A stretch of DNA of 64,000 bases from Litchfieldella anticariensis FP35 = DSM 16096 (GTDB lineage Bacteria; Pseudomonadota; Gammaproteobacteria; Pseudomonadales; Halomonadaceae): the NCBI RefSeq assembly GCF_000409775.1, contig NZ_KE332392.1, positions 288,459-352,458 of the forward strand. The letters run 5' to 3'. The notes under the pieces were generated by a model. That model worked only from the letters and a program-made list of their open reading frames with translations, did no database searches and was not told where the DNA came from. Positions 37,636-45,503 of the stretch are shown one piece after another; position 1 is the stretch's first letter; each line of letters opens with the position of its first letter. Position numbers and translations under genes: made by a program.

Positions 37636-37673
37636 CATGACATCTCCCCAGCCATTGGCGGGGAGATGTCATG
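37636..37673. terminator. Perfect hairpin downstream of rpoS
   Basis: CATGACATCTCCCC (37636-37649) pairs without mismatch to GGGGAGATGTCATG (37660-37673) around a 10-base loop. It lies 28 bases after the rpoS stop. The T run of a standard intrinsic terminator is missing, so it may protect the 3' end of the mRNA or stop transcription only in part. Confidence 0.55.
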
Positions 37674-37991
37674 TGTGTGGCCGAGGGTGTACTCGTTCCT
37701 TGTGCGACGTACTGGCTCATTGACAGCGTATAGCTCCCCCGCAGAAGCAAGGCACATGTCGGTCATCGATCCCTCACCGCGTATTGTGCACCAGCCCATT
37801 ACATACCTGTATCTACAGCTGCCAGGAAATATCGAATCCTACTCATAGTCATATGAATGAATCAGCTATCATGTTTCTGTAATTTGTGTTTATCTTCCGT
37901 GAATTGACTGATTTTTGGGTGTTTCATTGGTGAAAATGATGCGTAAATGGCAAATAATCATGCCCTTTCGTTTCACTCCAGGAGAGCTCCC
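37674..37991. other. AT-rich intergenic region upstream of alr
   Basis: From about 37840 the sequence becomes AT-rich and probably holds the alr promoter; a TTGACT hexamer lies near 37905 but no convincing -10 partner was found. No gene was recognised. Confidence 0.4.
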
Positions 37992-39128
37992 ATGGCTCGG
38001 CCTCTGACTGCCGATATCGACCTCGATGCCCTGCGTCATAACTACTGTTTGGCCCGTGACTTGGCTCCACACAGCCGCACTCTGGCCGTGCTCAAGGCCG
38101 ATGCCTATGGCCACGGGGCCGTGCCATGCGCCCATGCCCTGAGCGACTTGGCGCCCGCTTTTGCCGTGGCCAGCATCGAGGAGGCATGTGTGCTGCGTGA
38201 GGCTGGCATCAAGATCCCCATCGTGTTGCTGGAAGGCATCTTCGAAGCATGTGAACTGGAAGTTGTCGACACCATGGACCTATGGATCGTGGTGCATAGC
38301 GACTGGCAACTCGAGGCCCAACTGGCTTATCGGCCACGGCGGCCAATTCCAACCTGGCTCAAGGTCGATTCCGGCATGCATCGTCTAGGTTTCGATCCAT
38401 ATCGGGCCGAGCAGATCTGGGCACGTCTGGCTGCCGCCCCCGAGTATGCCACCGACCTGCATCTGATGAGTCACTTTGCCACCGCTGATGCGTTGGACCC
38501 GAGTTATTTTCGCCACCAATTAGGTGTGCTGAACGCGTTGGCGGAGCGCTTGAAAGCCCCCATTTGCTTGGCCAACTCTCCAGCAACTCTGGCTTGGCCC
38601 GAGGCCCATGGCGCCTGGAATCGTCCAGGCGTGATGCTTTACGGCAGCAACCCCCTTGTGGGAGACAACGATGCAACCCGCCGCCTGGCACCGGTGATGA
38701 CGTTGCGCTCGGAAATCATCGCCGTGCGCGATCTGGCACCTGGCGAACCGGTTGGGTATGCAGGACGCTGGAAAGCTCCTCGGCCCTCGCGGATTGGTGT
38801 CGTAGCCTGTGGTTACGGAGACGGTTACGACCGTCATGCCGTGGATGGCACGCCGGTGTTGGTCAACGGTCAACGCACCTCGATTGCCGGTAAGGTCTCC
38901 ATGGACATGCTCACTGTAGACTTGACCGATATTCCCGAGGCCGGGATTGGTAGCCCCGTCGTGCTGTGGGGTAGGGCGGCTGACGGCACGTATCTGTCGG
39001 TAGATGATGTGGCGAGTCACTGCGATACCATCAGTTATACCTTGCTGACCGGGGTGCTACCGCGGGTGCCAAGACGGTATCATGGTGGCCCGGTGGGTGT
39101 GGCCCGCCAAGCCAACGTCCACGACTGA
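37992..39128 (+). CDS. alr: Alanine racemase
   Basis: The 378-residue PLP enzyme makes D-alanine for peptidoglycan. The lysine that binds PLP is in LAVLKADAYGHGA (about residue 35), the second active-site tyrosine in GYAGRWKAP-type context and SIAGKVSMDM, and the C-terminal SYTLLTGVLPRVPR is typical. ATG 37992 has an AGGAGAG ribosome site; an earlier in-frame ATG at 37947 adds 15 poorly conserved residues. Both biosynthetic and catabolic alanine racemases exist; only context could tell which this is. Confidence 0.94.
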   Translation: MARPLTADIDLDALRHNYCLARDLAPHSRTLAVLKADAYGHGAVPCAHALSDLAPAFAVASIEEACVLREAGIKIPIVLLEGIFEACELEVVDTMDLWIVVHSDWQLEAQLAYRPRRPIPTWLKVDSGMHRLGFDPYRAEQIWARLAAAPEYATDLHLMSHFATADALDPSYFRHQLGVLNALAERLKAPICLANSPATLAWPEAHGAWNRPGVMLYGSNPLVGDNDATRRLAPVMTLRSEIIAVRDLAPGEPVGYAGRWKAPRPSRIGVVACGYGDGYDRHAVDGTPVLVNGQRTSIAGKVSMDMLTVDLTDIPEAGIGSPVVLWGRAADGTYLSVDDVASHCDTISYTLLTGVLPRVPRRYHGGPVGVARQANVHD

Positions 39129-39140
39129 CAACAGGAGACG

Positions 39141-39157
39141 ACCCTCGACGCGAGGGT
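39141..39157 (+). promoter_or_regulatory. Short hairpin between alr and the acyltransferase gene
   Basis: ACCCTCG and CGAGGGT pair around ACG, 13 bases after the alr stop and 13 bases before the next ATG. It could be a weak terminator or affect translation of the next gene. Confidence 0.4.
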
Positions 39158-39170
39158 TTACCCCTTTAGT

Positions 39171-40085
39171 ATGGCCAAGACCGAGTATCCTTCTTCCTTT
39201 GCACACCCCCGCTATTGGCCGACCTGGATGGCCATTGGGTTGATGCGCCTGTGTGCCTGGCTGCCGTGGCGGGCGAAGCTGTTGCTGGGCAAGAGCTTGG
39301 GCTTGCTGGCCTGGTGTCTGGCCAAGCGCCGTCGACATATCACCGATACCAATTTGCGGCTGTGTTTCCCCGAAAAGAGCGAGGATGAGCGTCGTGCACT
39401 GGTGCGTGAGACCTTCATTGCCAATGGTATCGGGGTATTGGAAACCGCCACTGGTTGGTGTCGCGACCCTGAGCATTTACGCCACCGGGTAACATTCAAG
39501 GGCCAGGAGCACATGGCGCGAGTCCAAGCCGAAGGCAAGGGGGCTCTGATCATCGGCGTGCACTTTTCCACGTTGGATCTGGGGGGGGCCTTGCACTCCC
39601 TGTTCTTTCCCGCCGATGTCGTCTATCGACCCCACGACAATCCGTTGTTCGAACGCTTCATGACCCGTGCGCGCAATCGTATCTTCGGTACTGCCATCGA
39701 CCGTCACGACCTGCGCGGTGTCGTGCGACGGATCAAGTCCGGTCACAATGTGTGGTATTCACCCGATCAAGATTTCGGTCGCGGTGCCAGCGTGTTTGCG
39801 CCCTTTTTCGGCGTGGAGGCTGCTTCGATCAAGCTTACCGCCAAGATTGCCCGCATGACCGGCGCCCCGGTCATGCCGCTGATGTTTCACCGCAACCCGG
39901 ATAACCGCACCTATACCCTGGAATACTTGCCGCCATTGGATGATTTTCCCAGTGGCGATGAGGTAGCGGATGCCGCTCGGGTCAACGCGTTCATCGAAAC
40001 GGCGATCCGCAAGCGCCCCGAGCAATATCTATGGTTGCATCGGCGCTTCAAGACCCGGCCGAAAGGAGAGGTAAGCCTCTACTGA
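39171..40085 (+). CDS. LpxL/HtrB-family lipid A acyltransferase
   Basis: The 304-residue protein has an N-terminal membrane anchor, GVHFSTLDLG (HX4D catalytic motif, about residue 126), YSPDQDFG and the C-terminal LHRRFKTRP typical of LpxL. These enzymes add a secondary acyl chain to Kdo2-lipid A from acyl-ACP. It is more like the housekeeping lipid A enzymes than the aryl polyene acyltransferase at 5413-6354. Whether it is LpxL, LpxM or LpxP cannot be settled here. Confidence 0.92.
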   Translation: MAKTEYPSSFAHPRYWPTWMAIGLMRLCAWLPWRAKLLLGKSLGLLAWCLAKRRRHITDTNLRLCFPEKSEDERRALVRETFIANGIGVLETATGWCRDPEHLRHRVTFKGQEHMARVQAEGKGALIIGVHFSTLDLGGALHSLFFPADVVYRPHDNPLFERFMTRARNRIFGTAIDRHDLRGVVRRIKSGHNVWYSPDQDFGRGASVFAPFFGVEAASIKLTAKIARMTGAPVMPLMFHRNPDNRTYTLEYLPPLDDFPSGDEVADAARVNAFIETAIRKRPEQYLWLHRRFKTRPKGEVSLY

Positions 40086-40175
40086 AAATACAGGCGCTTA
40101 CTATCGGTAACTTGACGCTCTGGTCAAGGGTGCCGAGTCTGAAAAATGAACCTGCCTTACGGTAAGGAGACCTTC

Positions 40176-40331
40176 ATGCTCGGCAACGCCATGCTATTTC
40201 TGATCATCGCTATCATTGCCGGTGTTCTGGGCTTTAGTGGCATAGCAGGTGTGGCTGCAACCATTGCCCAAGTGTTGTTCGTGCTGTTTCTGATTCTGTT
40301 CGTTGTGTCGTTGATTCGCGGCCGGCGCTGA
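40176..40331 (+). CDS. DUF1328 small membrane protein
   Basis: The 51-residue peptide has two membrane segments separated by a short glycine-rich turn ([18 protein letters not shown]) and ends in a basic tail, matching the DUF1328/YtjA family. The function is unknown; members are often stress-induced. ATG 40176 has a clear AAGGAG ribosome site 7 bases upstream. Confidence 0.85.
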   Translation: MLGNAMLFLIIAIIAGVLGFSGIAGVAATIAQVLFVLFLILFVVSLIRGRR

Positions 40332-40360
40332 CCGACACAAGAAAGTCTCGTCTCGAATGC

Positions 40361-40390
40361 GAACTGACCCCTAACAATTGGGGTCAGTTC
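40361..40390. repeat. Perfect 11-bp inverted repeat resembling the IS ends
   Basis: GAACTGACCCC (40361-40371) and GGGGTCAGTTC (40380-40390) are exact reverse complements around TAACAATT. GAACTGACCCC also occurs at the right end of the IS3 element (read inward, including three flanking bases). It may be a terminator or a leftover of two joined IS ends. Confidence 0.6.
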
Positions 40391-40566
40391 ACGAGGTCAG
40401 TGGGTTTTCCTATCTGCACGAATCCAGGGAGTGCTGAAGGCATCGGCGAGCAGGCTTAATCACAAGACGCCCGGAGCGCAGCTCCCGGAATGTACCTGCT
40501 ACATGAGGAGAGCGAGCACCGCGTAACGCAGTGATTGAGTCGCGCAGCCATGTATTCAGTACTTCC

Positions 40567-42228
40567 TCATGCGTCGATACGCTTGTACTTCATCCGATGT
40601 GGAGTATCGTCGCCAACCCGCTTGCGGTGATCTTCCTCATACTCGGTGTAGTTGCCTTCGAAGAACACCACTTGAGACTCGCCCTCGAAACCGAGAATGT
40701 GGGTAGCGATACGGTCGAGGAACCAACGGTCGTGAGAGATCACTAGGGCACAGCCGGGGAAGGCGAGCAGGGCTTCTTCCAAGGCTCGCAGGGTTTCGAC
40801 GTCGAGGTCGTTGGACGGTTCATCAAGCAGTAGCACGTTGGCACCCTGTTTCAGGGTCTGAGCCAATTGCAGACGTCCGCGCTCACCGCCGGATAGCTCG
40901 GAGAGACGCTTCTGCTGATCGTTGCCCTTGAAGTTGAAGCGGCCCACATAGGCGCGTGACGATACCTCATAGCCGTTGATGTTGAGAATGTCTTGTCCGT
41001 CGGACACGGCCTCCCATACGGTCTGCTTGTTATCGAGTGCGTCGCGGAGCTGCTCGACGTAGGCGATATCGACCGTGTCGCCGGTCACCACCTCACCGCC
41101 ATCCGGTTGCTCCTTGCCTGTGATCAGCTTGAACAGCGTCGACTTACCGGCGCCGTTACCGCCCACTAGACCGACAATGGCCCCCTTGGGTACGCTGAAA
41201 GAAAGGTCTTCGTAAAGCAATTGGCCGTTGAAGCCCTTGCTGACCCCATCGAATTCGATGACCTTGTCGCCCAAGCGTGGACCGGGCGGAATGTAGATCT
41301 CGTTGGTCTCGTTGCGTTTCTGGAAGTCGCCGGATTGCATCTCCTCGAAGCGATTCAGGCGTGCCTTGCTCTTGGCCTGGCGTCCTTTGGCGTTGCTGCG
41401 AACCCACTCCAACTCCTGCTTGATGGCCTTCTGACGTGAGACTTCCTGCTTGGACTCCTGCTCGAGACGCTTTTCCTTGGCTTCTAGCCACTGGGAGTAG
41501 TTGCCCTCGAAGGGAATGCCCTGACCGCGATCGAGTTCGAGAATCCAGCCCGCCACGTTATCGAGGAAGTAGCGGTCGTGGGTGATGGCCACCACGGTAC
41601 CAGGATAGTCGTGGAGGAAGCGCTCCAGCCAAGCCACTGATTCGGCATCCAGATGGTTGGTAGGTTCGTCGAGCAGCAGCATGTCAGGATTGGACAGTAG
41701 TAGGCGACATAGTGCCACGCGGCGGCGCTCGCCCCCGGAGAGATTGCCGACTTGAGCGTCCCAAGGCGGCAAGCGCAGAGCTTCGGCAGCGACATCGAGC
41801 TTGCGCTCGAGGTTGTGGGCGTCAGCAGCTTCGATCAGGTTTTCCAGGCGTGCTTGTTCGGAGGCCAAGGCATCGAAGTCGGCATCCGGCTCGGCATAGG
41901 CGGCATAGACGGCGTCGAGCTTTTCCTGAGCCTCCTTGATATGGGTCAGGGCTTCTTCGACGGTATCGCGGACGTTCTTTTCGTCATCGAGCTGTGGCTC
42001 CTGGGGTAGGTAACCGACATTGATACCCGGCATGGGGCGGGCTTCGCCTTCGTATTCGGTATCCACTCCCGCCATGATGCGCAGCAGGGTCGACTTTCCC
42101 GCCCCGTTGAGACCCAGCACACCGATCTTGGCGCCCGGAAAGAAGGACAGCGAAATATCCTTGAGAATCTGTTTCTTGGGGGGCACGACCTTGCCCACCC
42201 GGTTCATGGTGTAGACGTATTGCGCCAT
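40567..42228 (-). CDS. ettA: Energy-dependent translational throttle protein EttA (ABC-F)
   Basis: The protein has two ATPase domains with Walker A GLNGAGKST and GGNGAGKST, signature LSGGE in both, and LLLDEPTNHLD and LLLDEPSNDLD. No membrane domain is present, as in ABC-F proteins that bind the ribosomal E site. The N terminus MAQYVYTMNRVGKVVPPKKQ (written here to 20 residues) matches EttA, which favours ATG 42228 (553 residues) over ATG 42234. EttA regulates the start of elongation according to ATP/ADP. Confidence 0.96.
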   Translation of the reverse strand: MAQYVYTMNRVGKVVPPKKQILKDISLSFFPGAKIGVLGLNGAGKSTLLRIMAGVDTEYEGEARPMPGINVGYLPQEPQLDDEKNVRDTVEEALTHIKEAQEKLDAVYAAYAEPDADFDALASEQARLENLIEAADAHNLERKLDVAAEALRLPPWDAQVGNLSGGERRRVALCRLLLSNPDMLLLDEPTNHLDAESVAWLERFLHDYPGTVVAITHDRYFLDNVAGWILELDRGQGIPFEGNYSQWLEAKEKRLEQESKQEVSRQKAIKQELEWVRSNAKGRQAKSKARLNRFEEMQSGDFQKRNETNEIYIPPGPRLGDKVIEFDGVSKGFNGQLLYEDLSFSVPKGAIVGLVGGNGAGKSTLFKLITGKEQPDGGEVVTGDTVDIAYVEQLRDALDNKQTVWEAVSDGQDILNINGYEVSSRAYVGRFNFKGNDQQKRLSELSGGERGRLQLAQTLKQGANVLLLDEPSNDLDVETLRALEEALLAFPGCALVISHDRWFLDRIATHILGFEGESQVVFFEGNYTEYEEDHRKRVGDDTPHRMKYKRIDA

Positions 42229-42319
42229 GGACATCCACTTGGGTTAGGGGTTTCAGTGGCCACCGATGATAGTGGCCGTTATCCCGAAAGGCTAGCCTTG
42301 CGACGGTCAAACCCAAATG

Positions 42320-42345
42320 GTGATGGGCGCTTGTGCGCCCATCAC
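42320..42345 (-). terminator. Hairpin terminator of the small acidic protein gene
   Basis: GTGATGGGCGC (42320-42330) and GCGCCCATCAC (42335-42345) form a perfect 11-bp stem with a TTGT loop. It lies 20 bases after the stop of the gene at 42366-42581 on the minus strand and upstream of ettA. Confidence 0.7.
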
Positions 42346-42365
42346 GGTGTCATTTCGCAGCGAGG

Positions 42366-42581
42366 TTATTCTTCTTCCTCGTCATCCATGTCCAGCAGCC
42401 AATCATCCTCGATGGCACGTTTCAGACGACGTTCCTCGAGCAAGGCCTCGACTTGCCGCCGGGCACGCAAGGTATCGGCCTTACTGCTAGAGCGTGAACG
42501 GGTATAGTGTTCGTCGTTGACGGCGTCGAGGAATTCCTGCTCGTCGTCGAGGGAGTTGTTGACTAGATGTTCTCGGCTCAT
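42366..42581 (-). CDS. Small charged protein of unknown function
   Basis: ATG 42581 has a strong GGGAGG ribosome site and gives a 71-residue protein with a charged helix (RARRQVEALLEERRLKRAIEDDW) and a run of acidic residues at the C terminus. The helix and the closing DDW resemble small proteins grouped with Pseudomonas PA3496, but the match is loose. The frame opens to 42677 upstream without a ribosome site. Confidence 0.65.
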   Translation of the reverse strand: MSREHLVNNSLDDEQEFLDAVNDEHYTRSRSSSKADTLRARRQVEALLEERRLKRAIEDDWLLDMDDEEEE

Positions 42582-42819
42582 GCGATGCCCTCCCATGACC
42601 CTGATTCTGATATTACACCCTATAGCACAAGCGCTTGGACACGATTCGTCAAGAGCCTGGAGGGCGCCATCGAGCACCTGGCGGCGCCTGATGGCCTATA
42701 TAGCGTCAGATTCTCGGAAGAGCAAGAGGGGGAAGCGAAAAAATTCGATTCTGCATGAGGCTCACCCTGATGGGAGGGTCTTGTTATCATGCCGTCAACC
42801 CTATGGCGGACATGACGAC

Positions 42820-43089
42820 ATGGCACGAATTCGTATTCATTATTGCACGCAATGCCAATGGCTTTTGCGTGCTGGCTGGTACGCTCAGGAACTGCTCTCC
42901 ACCTTTGGCGAGTCGCTCGAAGAGGTAGCGCTGATACCTTCCCATGGTGGTTATTTCGAGATCTTTTACGACGACGTCTCACTGTGGGAACGCAAGCGCG
43001 ACGGCGGTTTCCCGGATATCAAAACCCTCAAGCAGCGTGTTCGCGACCGGCTCGACCCCGAGCGCGACCTCGGTCATATCGATCGATAA
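42820..43089 (+). CDS. SelT/SelW/SelH (Rdx) family thioredoxin-like protein
   Basis: The 89-residue protein starts with RIHYCTQCQWLLRAGWYAQELL; Cys9 and Cys12 form the CxxC redox motif. The family includes the selenoprotein SelW; here both positions are cysteine. The role in bacteria is unclear, presumably thiol redox. ATG 42820 fits the family start; the frame upstream is not protein-like. Confidence 0.88.
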   Translation: MARIRIHYCTQCQWLLRAGWYAQELLSTFGESLEEVALIPSHGGYFEIFYDDVSLWERKRDGGFPDIKTLKQRVRDRLDPERDLGHIDR

Positions 43090-43094
43090 TCTGA

Positions 43095-43156
43095 CTTCGA
43101 GCTTCGAGCTTCGAGCTTCGAGCTTCGAGCTTCGAGCTTCGAGCTTCGAGCTTCGA
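43095..43156. repeat. Heptanucleotide tandem repeat (CTTCGAG, nearly 9 copies)
   Basis: Eight exact copies of CTTCGAG (43095-43150) are followed by a partial ninth (43151-43156). The array begins 5 bases after the SelW-like gene and ends 55 bases before the EamA start. A 7-bp unit is prone to copy-number change and changes frame and spacing. Confidence 0.95.
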
Positions 43157-43168
43157 CTTTTCATTTGC

Positions 43169-43193
43169 AGCCCGGAGCTTGCCGCTCGGGGCT
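43169..43193. terminator. Hairpin between the tandem repeat and the EamA gene
   Basis: AGCCCGGAGC and GCTCGGGGCT pair around TTGCC with one mismatch. It could end transcription from the SelW-like gene; no T run follows. Confidence 0.45.
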
Positions 43194-43211
43194 ACAGGCC
43201 TGGGAGTAAAA

Positions 43212-44102
43212 ATGACACAGGAACGTCAGGCCATGCTGTGCGGTCTGGGGGCCGTGGCGTTGTGGTCCACGGTGGCCACCGCCTTCAAGATAGCGTTGTC
43301 CATCATGTCGCCGATCGAACTAATGTGGATTGCCGCATTGGTTTCCTGGGCGTTGATGGGGGTACTGGTAAGTCGCCAGGGCTTGCTGGGGCAGGCTGTT
43401 CGTCAGGGCTGGCGCACTGCCGCCTGGGCTGGGTTAATGAATCCGGTGGCCTATTACTTGGTGCTGTTTGCTGCCTATGATCGGTTGCCCGGTCAGGAAG
43501 CCATGGCACTCAACTATACGTGGGCGTTGGCGATGGCGTTTCTGGCGGTACCGATTCTCGGCCATCGCTTGACCCGTCTCGATATCGTCGCTGGGCTGAT
43601 CGCCTATGCCGGCGTGTGGGTGATCGCCACTCGTGGAGCGGTGTTCGATGTCGCTTTCACCGATCCGCTGGGAGTCGGTCTGGCGCTGGCCTCGACTCTG
43701 CTGTGGGCATTGTACTGGCTGCTCAACGCCCGCGACCACCGACCGCCTTTGGTAGCCCAGTGGCAGAATTTCAGCATTGGCTTGCCGGTTTTGACGGTCT
43801 TCGTGGTGCTGGGTCCGGGATTCGAATGGTATGGCTGGGCAGGAGTGGGGGCGGGGGTCTATGTGGGGCTGTTCGAGATGGGCGTCGCTTTCGTGCTGTG
43901 GCAACTGGCGGTGCAACGTATCTCGCGCACCGCCAAGGTCGCCAACCTGATCTTCCTGTCGCCGCCAGTATCACTGCTGTTACTGTTCTTTATCATCGGC
44001 GAGCCGATCCTGCCTTCGACCCTGATCGGCCTGCTGCTGATTCTTGGGGGGTTGGGCCTGCAACAACACCAGAAGGCGCCCGAACCGGCCAGTCAGTCCT
44101 GA
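43212..44102 (+). CDS. EamA-family (DMT) exporter
   Basis: The 296-residue protein has ten predicted membrane segments in two EamA repeats (opening with LCGLGAVALWSTVATAFKI and, in the second half, TDPLGVGLALASTLLWALYW). Drug/metabolite transporters export small molecules such as amino acids or their derivatives; the substrate is unknown. ATG 43212 has a GGGAG ribosome site. The 3' end overlaps the convergent tesA by 10 bases. Confidence 0.9.
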   Translation: MTQERQAMLCGLGAVALWSTVATAFKIALSIMSPIELMWIAALVSWALMGVLVSRQGLLGQAVRQGWRTAAWAGLMNPVAYYLVLFAAYDRLPGQEAMALNYTWALAMAFLAVPILGHRLTRLDIVAGLIAYAGVWVIATRGAVFDVAFTDPLGVGLALASTLLWALYWLLNARDHRPPLVAQWQNFSIGLPVLTVFVVLGPGFEWYGWAGVGAGVYVGLFEMGVAFVLWQLAVQRISRTAKVANLIFLSPPVSLLLLFFIIGEPILPSTLIGLLLILGGLGLQQHQKAPEPASQS

Positions 44103-44788
44103 GTGTTGAACGACAGGTCGACGTGGCGCTCCAGCAGTGTTTCTAGCTTGGGCCAGACGTTGTCGAGAATGATCGGTTGGGCACTGGCGGTGGGATGAAT
44201 ACCGTCACCTTGCATCAGCGACTCATCAAGGGCGATATTCTCGAGAATGAACGGTACCAGCGGCACATTGTATGTCTCGGCAAGCTCGGTGTAGGTATTG
44301 CGAAACGCCTCGCGGTATGCAGGGCCATAATTGGGTGGGATATCGATACCCAGTAGCAGTACGCCGGCATCGGCCTCGTGGCTGGCTTCGATCATCTTGG
44401 CCAGATTGGCATGCATCTGGCGCGGTGATAGTCCACGCAAGCCATCGTTGCCGCCGAGTTCCAATAGCACCAACTCGGGTTCATGCTGTCGTAACAACTC
44501 GGGCAAGCGCGATAGGCCTCCTGAGGTAGTTTCGCCACTGATGCTGGCGTTGATGACCCGAATGTCGTCACCTAGGCGTTCGGCCAGCAGATGAACCCAG
44601 CTCTGTTCCTGCTCGATACCATAGGCGGCACTCAAACTGTCGCCCATTACCAGCAGAGTGGGACGAGTGTCGGCGTGAACGGGCGCCGCTACCAGACATA
44701 ACCAGACCAGACATGCCAGCCACAGCCGGGCAGCTACACGCTGTGGACTTCGTGGAATGCGCAGGAAAACAGGGAATTCTTTTACCAT
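44093..44788 (-). CDS. tesA: Periplasmic acyl-CoA thioesterase I / lysophospholipase (TesA)
   Basis: The 231-residue protein has a signal peptide ending near VHA (about residue 40) and the SGNH hydrolase blocks: GDSLSAAYG (nucleophile Ser), LELGGNDGLRG and DGIHP (catalytic Asp and His). It cleaves acyl thioesters and lysophospholipids in the periplasm. Its start codon faces and overlaps that of the ybbA-like gene, the same divergent pairing as in Escherichia coli. The frame is open to 44950, but that part lies in the ABC gene. Confidence 0.93.
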   Translation of the reverse strand: MVKEFPVFLRIPRSPQRVAARLWLACLVWLCLVAAPVHADTRPTLLVMGDSLSAAYGIEQEQSWVHLLAERLGDDIRVINASISGETTSGGLSRLPELLRQHEPELVLLELGGNDGLRGLSPRQMHANLAKMIEASHEADAGVLLLGIDIPPNYGPAYREAFRNTYTELAETYNVPLVPFILENIALDESLMQGDGIHPTASAQPIILDNVWPKLETLLERHVDLSFNTQD

Positions 44789-45503
44789 GATCGACTCCTC
44801 TCGACCTGATTCGACTCCGATTCTACACGCTCGAGCCTTGAGCAAGCAGGTGACTAGTGGCGAGCGACCGTTGACCATTCTGAGTGACTTGGGACTCACG
44901 GTGTTCCCGGGGGAGACTCTGGCGATTCTCGGCGCCAGTGGTGCCGGCAAGTCAACGTTGCTGGGGCTACTGGCAGGGCTGGACTCACCGACTACGGGGG
45001 ACTTGGACCTGTTCGGTGAATCGTTGACGGCACTCGACGAAGATGGCCGTGCTCGTCTGCGAGCCGGTCGCGTGGGTTTCGTGTTTCAGAACTTCCAATT
45101 GTTGCCGACACTGACAGCACTGGAAAACGTGCTACTGCCATTGGAGTTGTCGCCTCTTGCCGATAGCGAGGCGCGGGGGCATGACTGGCTGACTCGGGTA
45201 GGGCTGGGAGAGCGCCTGGATCATCTTCCCAAGCAACTTTCCGGGGGCGAGCAGCAACGTGTGGCTTTGGCCCGCGCCTTCGTCACCGGTCCAGAGTTGG
45301 TGTTCGCCGACGAGCCGACCGGTAATCTCGACCAGGGCACCGGTAAGAAAATCATTGATCTGTTGTTCGAACTCAACCACGAGGCTGGCACCACCCTGGT
45401 GCTGGTCACTCATGATCATGCCTTGGCACGACGCTGCGACCGCTGCCTGCGCCTGGAGGATGGTCACCTCGTCGCCATGCATCACGATGAGGTGGAGGCA
45501 TGA
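44787..45503 (+). CDS. YbbA/LolD-type ABC transporter ATPase
   Basis: The 238-residue ATPase has Walker A GASGAGKST, the signature LSGGEQQRVALARA, Walker B LVFADEPTGNLD and the switch VTHDHALA. It is the ATPase of a MacB/LolD-like system with the large FtsX-type permease encoded next (ATGA overlap). In E. coli the homologous YbbA-YbbP lies beside tesA; its substrate is not well defined. ATG 44787 overlaps the tesA start codon on the other strand. Confidence 0.92.
   Translation: MIDSSRPDSTPILHARALSKQVTSGERPLTILSDLGLTVFPGETLAILGASGAGKSTLLGLLAGLDSPTTGDLDLFGESLTALDEDGRARLRAGRVGFVFQNFQLLPTLTALENVLLPLELSPLADSEARGHDWLTRVGLGERLDHLPKQLSGGEQQRVALARAFVTGPELVFADEPTGNLDQGTGKKIIDLLFELNHEAGTTLVLVTHDHALARRCDRCLRLEDGHLVAMHHDEVEA

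Noticed and set aside
43095-43156. Repeat array as a CRISPR
   Set aside because: The unit is 7 bases without spacers, so it is a simple tandem repeat.
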